Below, in pieces: positions 18,278 to 27,096 of a DNA stretch of 64,000 nucleotides (the stretch's first letter is position 1; each line of letters opens with the position of its first letter). The notes beneath the pieces were generated by a model. It made no database searches. It was not told where the DNA came from and saw only the letters and a program-made list of their open reading frames with translations. The position numbers and the translations under genes were made by a program. The stretch comes from Clostridiales bacterium (lineage in GTDB: Bacteria; Bacillota; Clostridia; Lachnospirales; Lachnospiraceae): positions 1 through 64,000 of the forward strand of contig JAAYNW010000019.1 in the NCBI GenBank assembly GCA_012520655.1, in the 5' to 3' direction.

Positions 18278-18848
18278 GATTATAGCGATTGCTAGTTCTA
18301 CCGGCGGTCCCAAGGCATTACAGGCAGTGATTACCAAATTGCCGGCAAGATTAAATGCGCCGATAGTTATTGTGCAGCATATGCCGCCCGGATTTACGGC
18401 TTCTTTGGCAGAACGGTTAGATATGCTAAGTGAATTGAAGGTAAAAGAAGCCGAAGACGGTGATGCGCTGACAGCGGGCAGTGTATATATTGCCAAAGGC
18501 GGCAAACATCTGAACATACGCCAATCGGGAAGTCGTCATGTGATATACTATACTGACGAGCCCAATAGAGAGGGCGTGAAGCCTTGCGCAAATTATATGT
18601 ACGAATCGCTGGCGGAGAGCAGGTATAGCGAAGTTGTATGTGTTGTTATGACAGGAATGGGCGCTGATGGAACAAAAGGAATTACTTATCTGAAAAAACA
18701 AAAGAAAATACATGTCATTGCACAAGATGAAGAGAGCTGTGCGGTATATGGAATGCCCAGGAATATAGTGAATGCCGGGCTGTCCAACCAAGTAGTTCCT
18801 CTTGAACGCATTGCACAGGAAATAATAACGAACGTGGGGGTAATGTAA
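18234..18848 (+). CDS. cheB: CheB methylesterase domain without its receiver
   Basis: CheB removes methyl groups from chemoreceptor glutamates during adaptation. This 204-residue frame is only the catalytic domain. The triad is visible at S22 (IASSTGG), H49 (VQHMPPGF) and D145 (MTGMGADG), with spacing as in Escherichia coli CheB. Full-length family members are about 340-370 residues with an N-terminal receiver; here that receiver is a broken remnant in another frame. AAAAGGA at 18225-18231 could serve GTG 18234, GTG 18237 (best spacing) or ATG 18243. If made, the enzyme would not be controlled by CheA phosphorylation. A genuine deletion or an assembly error cannot be told apart here. Confidence 0.85.
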   Translation: MVLMNASISQVPGGKIIAIASSTGGPKALQAVITKLPARLNAPIVIVQHMPPGFTASLAERLDMLSELKVKEAEDGDALTAGSVYIAKGGKHLNIRQSGSRHVIYYTDEPNREGVKPCANYMYESLAESRYSEVVCVVMTGMGADGTKGITYLKKQKKIHVIAQDEESCAVYGMPRNIVNAGLSNQVVPLERIAQEIITNVGVM

Positions 18849-18849
18849 A

Positions 18850-20964
18850 ATGGACGTAAGCCAATATCTCGAAATTTTCCTTGATGAAACAAAAGAACAT
18901 TTACAAAGCTTGAATACTGAAATATTGAATTTGGAGCAGGATCCAGAAAATGTGGATACTATTAACGAAATATTCAGAGCGGCGCATTCTTTAAAAGGTA
19001 TGGCAGGAACTATGGGCTATAAGAGAATGCAGGCGCTTACTCATGATATGGAGAATGTATTCTCAGAAGTGCGCAACGGGACAATTAAGGTTAAGGGTAA
19101 TATGATCGATACTCTTTTCAAATGTTTGGACGCTTTGGAAGAATATTTGAATACGATTCAAGAGTCCGGCGATGAGGGGACGAATGACAATGCGCCTCTT
19201 ATAAAACTCCTTAACGAAGTATTGGAAAGCAAAGAAAACGATTCGGAAAATCCAGGATCTGAGAAAGCCCAGGATGTTTCATCCGACAGCGCTAATATTA
19301 CAAAGCAGTGTGTGCAAGTACGCGATATAGTGTTTGATGATACGCAGAAGCACGTTCTGAATGAAGCGATTAAACAAGGTAAAAATGTGTATGATATTGC
19401 CGTAAGAGTTCAGGAAACCTGTATTTTAAAGGCAGCGAGAGCATTTCTTGTATTTAAAGCATTGGAAGAGTTGGGTGAAATCATCATATCTACACCTCCG
19501 GTACAGGATATTGAAGATGAAAGATTTGATTTGGATTTCAACTTGATTTTTATTTCCGACAGTCCTCTCAATAAAGTAGTGGCTGCGGTTAAAAATGTTT
19601 CGGAAATCGATGATGTACAAGCATCCGTAGTCGAGAAAGAAAAACTTGCATATAAGTTTGAAGAAGGCAGGGAGACAGAACTACTCGCATCTTCCGAGCA
19701 AAATGGAAATATGGAAGCTACTTTGGCAGATAAACCGGTTTATGTGGCGCAAAACGCAACGGGTGGTACTGGCAAAGCGGCTGAGAAGAAGACACAGGTG
19801 TCCAAACCTGTGGTCAATAGAACTGTTCGTGTGGATATTGAAAAATTAGATGTACTTATGAATTTGGTAAGTGAGCTTATTATCGCGAAGAATTCCTTAG
19901 TATCTGCTTCCGGCGGAGACAGAGGAAACAGTTCGGGATTCAATGAACAGATAGAATATTTGGAAAGCGTAACGACGAACCTTCATGAATCCGTTATGAA
20001 GGTACGAATGGTTCCTATTGAAAGCGTTGTTAATAAATTCCCAAGAATGACCAGGGATTTGTCAAAGAAATTAAACAAGAAGATGGAATTATATATGTCC
20101 GGTGAAGAAACAGAACTTGACCGTACAGTTGTGGATGAAATCGGAGATCCGTTGATGCACTTGCTGCGTAATGCTGCGGATCATGGATTGGAGTTAGCTC
20201 AGGTACGTAAAGAAAAAGGAAAACCGGAAGTTGGTTCTATTTTCCTCGATGCTTATCAGGACGGTAATAACGTAGTAATTGAAGTACGGGATGACGGTGC
20301 CGGAATTAATACGGAAGAAGTAAAGAATAAAGCGGTAAGCAAAGGTATCATTACTGCGGATCAGGGAGAAAATATGTCCGAGCAGGAGATTGTGAATCTT
20401 TTGTTCCATGCCGGATTCTCCACATCGGAGGTAGTGTCCGATGTATCGGGAAGAGGCGTCGGGCTGGATGTAGTAAAATCCAAGATTGAAGCTTTAAGCG
20501 GTGAAGTGGAGGTTAAGAGTAAACTCGGGGTAGGAAGCACGTGGACGATTCGCCTTCCTTTGACTTTAGCTATTATTCAGGCTTTGATGGTAGATGTAGG
20601 AGGAGAAAAGTACGCTATTTCTCTCGGTTCTATCCAGACGATTGAAGACATTTCTCCGAGTGAAATTAAAACGGTGCAGAATAAAGAAGTAATCCATTTG
20701 AGAGGAATTGTTATTCCGCTTATCAGATTGAGCGGTGTACTCGATATCGCGAGCAAGAAGGGCCCGGAAGATAATATGACGGTTGTTATCGTAAAAAAGG
20801 GCAGCCGGTTGGCGGGTCTTGTAGTAGATGAACTTATGGGACAACAGGAAATCGTTATCAAGTCTTTAGGCAGATATATTACGAAATGTAAGATAATTAG
20901 CGGAGCCACCATTTTGGGTGATGGCGAAGTTGCACTTATTCTTGACACGAATGCGTTGTTTTAG
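18850..20964 (+). CDS. cheA: Chemotaxis histidine kinase CheA
   Basis: CheA phosphorylates CheY and normally CheB. The 704-residue protein has an Hpt domain (residues about 1-105, phosphorylated H46 in FRAAHSLKGMAG) and a P2-type region (about 160-245). A linker leads to the dimerisation helices (about 325-390, RVDIEKLDVLMNLVSELIIAK). The HATPase domain (about 395-560) has N-box HLLRNAADHGLE and glycine boxes VRDDGAGI and SDVSGRGVGLDVV. A C-terminal CheW-like domain follows. It starts 1 base after cheB ends. All functional motifs are intact, so the damage is confined to cheB. Confidence 0.97.
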   Translation: MDVSQYLEIFLDETKEHLQSLNTEILNLEQDPENVDTINEIFRAAHSLKGMAGTMGYKRMQALTHDMENVFSEVRNGTIKVKGNMIDTLFKCLDALEEYLNTIQESGDEGTNDNAPLIKLLNEVLESKENDSENPGSEKAQDVSSDSANITKQCVQVRDIVFDDTQKHVLNEAIKQGKNVYDIAVRVQETCILKAARAFLVFKALEELGEIIISTPPVQDIEDERFDLDFNLIFISDSPLNKVVAAVKNVSEIDDVQASVVEKEKLAYKFEEGRETELLASSEQNGNMEATLADKPVYVAQNATGGTGKAAEKKTQVSKPVVNRTVRVDIEKLDVLMNLVSELIIAKNSLVSASGGDRGNSSGFNEQIEYLESVTTNLHESVMKVRMVPIESVVNKFPRMTRDLSKKLNKKMELYMSGEETELDRTVVDEIGDPLMHLLRNAADHGLELAQVRKEKGKPEVGSIFLDAYQDGNNVVIEVRDDGAGINTEEVKNKAVSKGIITADQGENMSEQEIVNLLFHAGFSTSEVVSDVSGRGVGLDVVKSKIEALSGEVEVKSKLGVGSTWTIRLPLTLAIIQALMVDVGGEKYAISLGSIQTIEDISPSEIKTVQNKEVIHLRGIVIPLIRLSGVLDIASKKGPEDNMTVVIVKKGSRLAGLVVDELMGQQEIVIKSLGRYITKCKIISGATILGDGEVALILDTNALF

Positions 20965-20977
20965 GGAGGAATAACAA

Positions 20978-21445
20978 ATGGAAGAATTAAAAGTCGGTTT
21001 AGAAAATGAGACCACTCAATTTATTGTAGTGAGATTGGGTGAGGAACAGTACGGCATAAACATTAAATATGTGGACAACATCGTGCGCATGCAGCATATT
21101 ACGAGAGTTCCCAAGGTACAGGAATATTTAAGAGGGGTTATTAATTTAAGGGGAGAAGTAATCCCGGTTATGAGTATTCGAGTAAAAATGGATTTGGAAC
21201 TCGATGAATATACAAAGTCTACGAGAATTATTATTCTGAAGCTGGAGCAGCAAGGAAATATCGGAATTATCGTAGACGAAGTGAAGGAAGTAGTCACATT
21301 GGACAGCTCACAAATTGAAAAAGTGGCATATGACAGTAAGGAAGAAAAGGAGAACTTTATCTCCGCCATTGGAAAATATGAGGATGGCGGATTAATATCT
21401 CTTCTTGATTTAAATGCTGTGGTATTGGATAAAGAGAATATATAG
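20978..21445 (+). CDS. cheW: Chemotaxis coupling protein CheW
   Basis: A 155-residue CheW-domain protein that couples receptors to CheA. Typical stretches are FIVVRLGEEQYGINIKYV, ITRVPKVQEYLRGVINLRGE and VIPVMSIRVKM. It follows cheA by 13 bases with a GGGAGGAATAAC ribosome binding site. No receptor genes are in the window, so its receptors are encoded elsewhere. Confidence 0.96.
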   Translation: MEELKVGLENETTQFIVVRLGEEQYGINIKYVDNIVRMQHITRVPKVQEYLRGVINLRGEVIPVMSIRVKMDLELDEYTKSTRIIILKLEQQGNIGIIVDEVKEVVTLDSSQIEKVAYDSKEEKENFISAIGKYEDGGLISLLDLNAVVLDKENI

Positions 21446-21456
21446 GAGGTTTCTTT

Positions 21457-22071
21457 GTGGCTAATCTGGATTTGGAGACTGTGTCTCAGGAATATTATGA
21501 CGTATTAAAGGAATTGGGAAATATAGGGGCAGGAAATGCCACAACTGCTTTGGCACAGATGTTGCAATGCAAAGTCGATATGTCTGTGCCGCAGGTAAGA
21601 TTGTTAAACTTTCAGGATGTCGCTTCTCTCATGGGAGGAGAAGAGCAGCTTATGGCCGGAATATACCTTGGTGTAGACGGAGACATTACCGGTAGCATTA
21701 TGTTTTTGCTCGAGAAGGGCTCGGCCAGGCATTTGGTAAGCAAGCTCATGGGAATGGCGTTAGAAGGCGAAGACTTCTCGGAAATGGAGATGTCAGCCCT
21801 GCAGGAGGTTGGGAATATTATTACCGGCTCTTATCTGAATTCTTTATCTTCTCTTACAGGACTATGCGTATATCCTACGATTCCATCCTTGGCAGTGGAT
21901 ATGGCAGGGGCTATTTTGAGTGTTCCTGCAATTGAGTTCGGAACTTTGGGAGATAAAATATTATTAATACAGACTCAGTTTTTTGATGAGATTCAATTGG
22001 ATGGTTATTTTATTCTTATTCCTGATTTGGAGTCTTACGGAAAGATATTGTCCTCTCTCGGAATTATGTAA
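21457..22071 (+). CDS. cheC: CheY-P phosphatase CheC
   Basis: CheC dephosphorylates CheY-P and pairs with CheD in adaptation. The 204-residue protein has both active-site helices: ELGNIGAGNATTALAQML (about residues 19-36) and LQEVGNIITGSYLNSLSSLTG (about 110-130), each with the conserved Glu and Asn. The start is GTG at 21457, placed by AGGAGGT at 21444-21450. It is 42 bases upstream of cheD. Confidence 0.95.
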   Translation: MANLDLETVSQEYYDVLKELGNIGAGNATTALAQMLQCKVDMSVPQVRLLNFQDVASLMGGEEQLMAGIYLGVDGDITGSIMFLLEKGSARHLVSKLMGMALEGEDFSEMEMSALQEVGNIITGSYLNSLSSLTGLCVYPTIPSLAVDMAGAILSVPAIEFGTLGDKILLIQTQFFDEIQLDGYFILIPDLESYGKILSSLGIM

Positions 22072-22113
22072 GGGCAGTTTGTACAAGAGAAAAATAGGAG
22101 ACTCAGGAGAGAT

Positions 22114-22599
22114 ATGAGTGAAATAATAAAAGTCGGAATGGCTGATTTAAAAGTATGTGTAAGTCCGGATGCCGTTACAACTTTAGGACTAGGGTCTTGT
22201 GTGGGAATTGCAATTCGGGATCCTATTACTAAAATTGGAGGTTTGGCACATATTATGCTGCCGGACAGTACACAGATAAAAAATAATAGTAATATTCCTA
22301 AATTTGCGGATACAGGAATAGTCGAGTTAGTGCGGCAGCTGGTTGCATTAGGAGCAAATCAGGGACGCCTTGTAGCGAAGATAGCAGGAGGAGCACAGAT
22401 GTTTGCTTTTCAGAATAAGTCGGATATGGTACGTATCGGGGACAGAAATGTTGAAGCTACGAAGAAAAAATTGTCAGAGCTCAAAATACCGGTTTTAGCA
22501 CAGGATACGGGTGACAGCTATGGAAGGACAGTAGTGTTTTACCCTGAAACGGGCGATTTTGTAATACGTGCGGTCGGTAAGGAACAGAGAGTAATATAA
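22114..22599 (+). CDS. cheD: Chemoreceptor glutamine deamidase CheD
   Basis: CheD deamidates receptor glutamines and stimulates CheC. The 161-residue protein has the catalytic Cys in TLGLGSCVGIAIRD (about residue 30) and the His in GGLAHIMLPDS (about residue 47). These are followed by the family's KIAGGAQMFAF and DTGDSYGRTVVFYPETG. The cheC-cheD pair is conserved in Bacillus-type systems. Because CheB has lost its receiver here, the CheC/CheD branch and CheW may carry most of the phospho-dependent adaptation; this is inference. Confidence 0.95.
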   Translation: MSEIIKVGMADLKVCVSPDAVTTLGLGSCVGIAIRDPITKIGGLAHIMLPDSTQIKNNSNIPKFADTGIVELVRQLVALGANQGRLVAKIAGGAQMFAFQNKSDMVRIGDRNVEATKKKLSELKIPVLAQDTGDSYGRTVVFYPETGDFVIRAVGKEQRVI

Positions 22600-22626
22600 G
22601 AAACAGAAAAAGAGGGGGGAATGGCA

Positions 22627-22890
22627 ATGAGAAGAAAATTGATACCACCTTTTTTGATGCTGTTTGTGGGTGCGATAACCAGTATTATTATGTGGACTTT
22701 TCACTATGAAACCAAAACTATGCTTTTGATTTTGCTTGGAGTATTAATTGCTTTTTACATAATAGGCTGTTTATTAAAATGGATGCTGGATCTTTTTGAT
22801 AAACAGAATGAAGTGTCAAAGACGGCAGATGAAGATGAAAAACAATTAGAGGAAGCTGCAAAAGATGAAGAAGGACAGGTGAACTCATAG
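22627..22890 (+). CDS. Small two-helix membrane protein of the fla/che operon
   Basis: I do not recognise a named family. The product (about 87 residues) has two hydrophobic helices (LIPPFLMLFVGAITSIIMW and MLLILLGVLIAFYIIGCLL). A cytoplasmic acidic tail follows, rich in Asp/Glu/Lys, after a basic LKWMLDLFDKQ segment. ATG 22627 is preferred over ATG 22621, because the GAGGGGGGA site ends directly against 22621. It lies between cheD and the sigma-D gene. Position suggests a role in motility or in sigma-D control, but nothing in the sequence shows it. Confidence 0.7.
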   Translation: MRRKLIPPFLMLFVGAITSIIMWTFHYETKTMLLILLGVLIAFYIIGCLLKWMLDLFDKQNEVSKTADEDEKQLEEAAKDEEGQVNS

Positions 22891-22923
22891 AGAAGATAAT
22901 CGTAAGTGCAACTGGAGGAGAGT

Positions 22924-23691
22924 ATGGACGAAACAGGCAGAAAAAAGTTGTGGGAGGAATACGGGAGAGGAAAGACACCTGAAATACGTGAAAAACTTAT
23001 ATTGGAATATGCTTCGCTTGTAAAGCTGGTAGCCGGCAGACTCAGTATGTATTTGGGGTATAATGTAGAATATGATGATTTGGTAGGCTATGGTATATTT
23101 GGATTGATTGATGCGATTGATAAGTTTGACAGTATGAAGGAGGTGAAGTTCGAGACCTACGCAAGCCTTCGTATCAGAGGAGCAATCCTTGATCAGATTC
23201 GTAAAATGGACTGGATTCCAAGAACGATAAGGCAGCGTCAGAAAAGAGTAGATACGGCTATTAAAGAAATTGAAGCAATGTATGGAAGAAATGCGACTGA
23301 GGAAGAAGTTGCAGCAGCGCTTGGAATTTCGGAGACAGAATACGGGGAATGGCAGTCCCAGATGAAAATCACCAGCGTGGTATCTCTAAATGAATTCATG
23401 GAACAGGGAAGCGAGGTACCTGCCGAAAATAATAGAAACGCACATTTTGACAGCCCGGAAGAAGTGATTGAAAAAGCAGAGCTCAAGAAGGTATTGGGTG
23501 AAGCTTTAGAACTGCTCACTGAAAAGGAACGCAGAGTAATTGAATTATACTACTATGAAGACTTAACTTTAAAAGAAATAAGCAATATATTGGAAGTGTC
23601 GGAATCAAGAATTTCACAGTTGCATACGCGCGGGTTGCAGAAAATGAAAACTAAGATGGGGAACTACATAGGGATATTGACTATGAGTTAA
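22924..23691 (+). CDS. sigD: Flagellar sigma factor SigD/FliA
   Basis: RNA polymerase sigma-28 for late flagellar and chemotaxis genes. Region 2 includes YDDLVGYGIFGLIDAIDKFD and FETYASLRIRGAILDQIRKM. Region 3 (TEEEVAAALGISETEYGEW) and region 4 (LTEKERRVIELYYYEDLTLK) are intact. The ATG at 22924 is chosen because CTGGAGGAGAG ends just before it; a GTG at 22906 lacks a site. At 255 residues it is normal. As in Bacillus subtilis it is encoded far downstream in the operon whose early products must be assembled before it acts. Confidence 0.96.
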   Translation: MDETGRKKLWEEYGRGKTPEIREKLILEYASLVKLVAGRLSMYLGYNVEYDDLVGYGIFGLIDAIDKFDSMKEVKFETYASLRIRGAILDQIRKMDWIPRTIRQRQKRVDTAIKEIEAMYGRNATEEEVAAALGISETEYGEWQSQMKITSVVSLNEFMEQGSEVPAENNRNAHFDSPEEVIEKAELKKVLGEALELLTEKERRVIELYYYEDLTLKEISNILEVSESRISQLHTRGLQKMKTKMGNYIGILTMS

Positions 23692-23706
23692 TGGGGATAT
23701 TTTATT

Positions 23707-25290
23707 ATGAATGGATATTTTCAATTGATTTGTGAAGAAGGTACAACAAAATTGCAGGTATTTCCGCCGACAGACGGCGGGGATCCGGTTAATGTGAGTG
23801 AAATAGTAGAATACTTGTCGAACAGGGGTATTCCATATGACAATCAGGCATTGCATTTCATTACGAGGAAGAAAGACCCCTTTTTGATAACTATAAATAA
23901 TGTGACGAGTATTGAAGAACGAGAAGGATATAAATTGACAATCAGTCCGGATAAAATGATTGCGGTAGCCCGCTTTTACCCGCCGTCGCTTAATGGAGAA
24001 AATATGACCAAGAGCGAATTCTTAGATGATCTTGGTTTTAAAGGCATAAAGTTTGGAATACTTGAAGAAGAAGTAAATAATTACTTTGCTAAGAGACGTT
24101 ATTGCGAAGATATTATAGTAGCAAGGGGAAGAGAACCCCGCCATGGGTCGGATGCTTATATAGAGTATTATTTTACTACCGACTTAAAGGCAAAGCCTAC
24201 GTTAAAGGAAGACGGAAGTGTAGATTTTTTTAATTTAAACACGATAAATCACTGTCATAAGGGTGATGAGGTCGCAAGATTATTTCCGGAGGACCATGGG
24301 GAAGCCGGCATGAATCTGATGGGGGAGAGGTTAAAGCCCCGCGACGTAAAGAAAAAGATGTTGAAATACAGCAGGAACGTTACGCTTTCAGAAGATAAGC
24401 TCAGCTTGATTTCCGAAGTGGACGGTCATGTGGCTTTAGTGGATGATAAAGTATTTGTTTCGGATGTCTTAGCTGTCGATAATGTAGACAATTCTACAGG
24501 AAACATAGATTATGAAGGAAGTGTTCAGGTAAAAGGAAATGTTTGTGCGAATTTCTCCGTGAAAGCGAGAGGAAATATAGAGGTTCAAGGAGTTGTAGAA
24601 GGTGCTTATCTGGAAGCCGGTGGCAATATTACAATTGCCAGAGGCATGAATGGCATGAATCGCGGAGTGCTGAGAGCACAGGGAAATATCGTTGCTAAGT
24701 ATATGGAGAATACAACAGCGACGGCAGGAGGATTTGTAGCGTCGGAATCTATTCTGCATAGTAAGGTGCAGGCAGGAACTGAAGTAACGGTAAGCGGAAA
24801 GCGCGGATTTATTACGGGTGGGCGTGTTTGTGCGACGAATTCTATAACCGTAAAAACTTTGGGTTCGCCTATGGGAGTGGACACAATTGTAGAAGTTGGG
24901 GCAAATCCTGCGACAAAAACTCGAATCCAAGAGTTGCAGAAAGAAATTATGGAAGCTACAAAAGTAATCAAGTCCGTTCAGCCGATATTAACTTCAACAC
25001 AGCAGAAGCTCGCGAAAGGCGTGAAGCTTTCTCCGGAGCAGATACAGTATATGAAGTCTTTAATCTATCTGAGTAGAGAAAAAACGAAAGAGGTAGAAGA
25101 AAAAACAGCGGAAGTGGATGGACTGCAGGAATTTATAGGCAATTTAACCGGAGCACAGGTTATTGTGACCGGTATGGTATATGGGGGAACGAAAATATGC
25201 ATAGGAGATGTGTCCTTGATAATAAAAAGTGAAATGCAATATTGTAAATTCCTCAAAGCTGATGGAGAAGTAAAAATGTCAGCGCTTTAA
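23707..25290 (+). CDS. fapA: FapA-domain (DUF342) flagellar-associated protein
   Basis: A 527-residue soluble protein of the DUF342/FapA family. The N-terminal third is mixed. The middle third (about residues 255-400) is a repetitive right-handed beta-helix-like region rich in Gly and Val (GNVCANFSVKARGNIEVQGV, then similar turns). The C-terminal part is a helical, possibly coiled-coil hairpin (about 400-480). Family members are found beside sigma-28 or chemotaxis genes in many Firmicutes. The Vibrio FapA acts in flagellar development, but the biochemical role is unclear. The start is ATG 23707; its ribosome binding site is weak (GGGGATATTTT). Confidence 0.87.
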   Translation: MNGYFQLICEEGTTKLQVFPPTDGGDPVNVSEIVEYLSNRGIPYDNQALHFITRKKDPFLITINNVTSIEEREGYKLTISPDKMIAVARFYPPSLNGENMTKSEFLDDLGFKGIKFGILEEEVNNYFAKRRYCEDIIVARGREPRHGSDAYIEYYFTTDLKAKPTLKEDGSVDFFNLNTINHCHKGDEVARLFPEDHGEAGMNLMGERLKPRDVKKKMLKYSRNVTLSEDKLSLISEVDGHVALVDDKVFVSDVLAVDNVDNSTGNIDYEGSVQVKGNVCANFSVKARGNIEVQGVVEGAYLEAGGNITIARGMNGMNRGVLRAQGNIVAKYMENTTATAGGFVASESILHSKVQAGTEVTVSGKRGFITGGRVCATNSITVKTLGSPMGVDTIVEVGANPATKTRIQELQKEIMEATKVIKSVQPILTSTQQKLAKGVKLSPEQIQYMKSLIYLSREKTKEVEEKTAEVDGLQEFIGNLTGAQVIVTGMVYGGTKICIGDVSLIIKSEMQYCKFLKADGEVKMSAL

Positions 25291-25308
25291 TTAAAGGAGG
25301 TCATAACA

Positions 25309-25632
25309 ATGTCAATTAGCCGTATTGAATTACAAGGTCAGATTACGCGGGCACAGGATTACACAACGATAAAGCATAATGAAGACAATAAAGGATTAAT
25401 TGATCAGAACAATTTCCAAAAGCAATTCAGCAAAGTTGTGGATGAACGTATGACACAAGTGCATCAAGGCGAAAACATCGAGAAGGAAAACAAGCGTTTT
25501 GATGCCAAAGATAAGGGAAATGGCGAATATTCAGGAGATGGCGGGCAGCACCGTAAAAGGAAAGACGAGAAAAAAGAAGAAGACGGGAAAGTTATGATTA
25601 AAAATATAAATAGGTTTGATATAAAGATTTAG
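25309..25632 (+). CDS. Small hydrophilic protein of the fla/che operon, unknown function
   Basis: A 107-residue protein with no membrane segment. It has an N-terminal ISRIELQGQITRAQDY stretch and a very charged, Lys/Glu/Gly-rich second half that looks disordered. AAAGGAGGTCATAAC precedes the ATG, so it is well translated. It lies between the FapA-domain gene and the SwrB-like gene. I recognise no domain. Similar small hydrophilic genes occur at this place in related operons, as far as I recall; the role is unknown. Confidence 0.7.
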   Translation: MSISRIELQGQITRAQDYTTIKHNEDNKGLIDQNNFQKQFSKVVDERMTQVHQGENIEKENKRFDAKDKGNGEYSGDGGQHRKRKDEKKEEDGKVMIKNINRFDIKI

Positions 25633-25645
25633 GAGAAGACAATAT

Positions 25646-26422
25646 ATGAATACAGCGGAAATTGTTCTTCTTATTGTTGGCGGAATTATTTTGCTATTAA
25701 GTTTTATCTTGCCTGCATGGAAGGAAAAAACCAATGAAAAAGAACCGCAGATAGATAAAGGACAAATAAAGGAATTGGTAGAAAAAGAAGTAGAAGAAGC
25801 AAAAAAGCGTATTGGTGATATTGTCGATGAGACGGTCACTTATTCCATGGAAAAGACGGAACGCACCATGGAACGGCTGGCTAATGAGAAAATTATGGCT
25901 GTTAACGAATACTCGGACCTCGTTCTGGATAAAATCAACAAGAATCATAATGAAGTAATTTTCCTATATGATATGTTAAACGATAAGCACGAGAATCTGG
26001 TAAATACGGTGAGTGCGGCCGGAAAAGTGGCAAAAGAAATACAGCAGGTAGTTAAACAGCCTGAAGAGGGACTGCCCTTTGCGGAAGAAAAAACTGAAGA
26101 AGCAGTATCTGTGGGTGATAAAACAGTCGAAATCCAACAGCCTGAGTTCGTACCCATTGCTCCGGAAAAGGTAGAAGTGAAAAGGGGCGGCAGGCGTAAG
26201 GCGGCGGATGCGGAGAAGACAAAGGTAGTAGGAAGTAAGGCAGAAACTAAGAGCAAGACTGCAAAAAGCGCACCTGCGGCAGTAGAGGAAAAAAGTATAA
26301 ATAATAATGAAAAGATATTAAATCTGCATAAAGAGGGGAAATCTCAGACCGAGATAGCGAAGGAATTAGGACTCGGTGTCGGAGAAGTAAAGCTAGTAAT
26401 TGATTTATTTGAACAGGCATGA
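25646..26422 (+). CDS. SwrB-like membrane protein (DUF6115-type)
   Basis: A 258-residue protein with one N-terminal membrane helix (IVLLIVGGIILLLSFILPA), a long charged coiled-coil region (about residues 30-150) and a Lys/Ala-rich linker. A C-terminal helix-turn-helix-like module follows (about 222-256, ILNLHKEGKSQTEIAKELGL then GVGEVKLVIDLF). This layout and the place downstream of sigD and upstream of rpsB match SwrB (YlxL) of Bacillus subtilis, which helps activate the flagellar export apparatus. Sequence identity to SwrB cannot be judged here. The ribosome binding site is AGGAGAAGACA. Confidence 0.75.
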   Translation: MNTAEIVLLIVGGIILLLSFILPAWKEKTNEKEPQIDKGQIKELVEKEVEEAKKRIGDIVDETVTYSMEKTERTMERLANEKIMAVNEYSDLVLDKINKNHNEVIFLYDMLNDKHENLVNTVSAAGKVAKEIQQVVKQPEEGLPFAEEKTEEAVSVGDKTVEIQQPEFVPIAPEKVEVKRGGRRKAADAEKTKVVGSKAETKSKTAKSAPAAVEEKSINNNEKILNLHKEGKSQTEIAKELGLGVGEVKLVIDLFEQA

Positions 26423-26460
26423 AGTATGTATGCTGAAGTTAGGAACGGGCAGGAACAGAT

Positions 26461-27039
26461 ATGAATTTAAAATATTACTTGAGAGGACTAGGCTTAGGGA
26501 TTATAATTACCGCTCTTATTATGGGATTTGCAGGTGGAAAAAAAGAAACGCTTACTAACGAAGAAATCATAGCGAGGGCGAAAACGCTTGGAATGGTAGA
26601 AAACAAGGTCCTGACAGAGTATACGGAAGAAATGAATAATGAAGGCGCGTCGAAAAATGAAGGCGAGGCCGATCAAACGGCGAATACAGAAAAAATGAAG
26701 CCGGAGGAACAGCCGGCCAATACGGAAGACATAAAGCCGGAAGCAAATTCTGAAAATACCGATGAAGAAGTAATTGACGACATGAGTGTCGAATCGGATG
26801 TAGAAGTGTCGGAGCCCGCTGTATTTTCTGTTAAAAGAGGAGAATCTACGCGCAGCATAGCCAAAAGGCTTGAGGAAATCGGTTTGATTACATCGGCGGA
26901 AGATTTTAACACTTATTTATTAAAGAAAGGGTATGATAGGAAGATTGTTGCTGCGGAATATGAGATACCTTCAGATGCCGACGAGAATGCGATTGCAAGG
27001 ATACTTACAGGTGAAAAAGTAGAGAAAACAGAACCCTAA
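26461..27039 (+). CDS. Membrane protein with MltG/YceG-like module, no catalytic domain
   Basis: A 192-residue protein with one N-terminal membrane helix (about residues 8-25, LRGLGLGIIITALIMGFAGG). An acidic, repeat-rich linker follows (about 55-120, with repeats of PANTED/IKPEAN type). The C-terminal module FSVKRGESTRSIAKRLEEIG and onward resembles the LysM-like part of MltG lytic transglycosylases. The MltG catalytic domain is absent, so enzymatic activity is not expected. It is the last gene before the terminator at 27072. Many Clostridia have such stand-alone forms; the function is unknown. Confidence 0.7.
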   Translation: MNLKYYLRGLGLGIIITALIMGFAGGKKETLTNEEIIARAKTLGMVENKVLTEYTEEMNNEGASKNEGEADQTANTEKMKPEEQPANTEDIKPEANSENTDEEVIDDMSVESDVEVSEPAVFSVKRGESTRSIAKRLEEIGLITSAEDFNTYLLKKGYDRKIVAAEYEIPSDADENAIARILTGEKVEKTEP

Positions 27040-27071
27040 AGAGAAAATAAAATAATTTGCGTAAATTTAGT

Positions 27072-27096
27072 AAAAACCCTTGTCAGAAGGGTTTTT
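27072..27096 (+). terminator. Terminator of the fla/che operon
   Basis: A perfect 10-bp stem, AAAAACCCTT/AAGGGTTTTT, closes a 5-base loop (GTCAG) and ends in a T-run. It is the first terminator-like structure seen after about 27 kb of plus-strand genes. The right arm lies in the spacer of the rpsB promoter. Confidence 0.85.

Noticed and set aside
1-27039. Internal sigma-28 promoters in the fla/che operon
   Set aside because: I found no convincing TAAA/GCCGATAT pair at the right spacing in the short intergenic gaps; genes are packed or overlapping.
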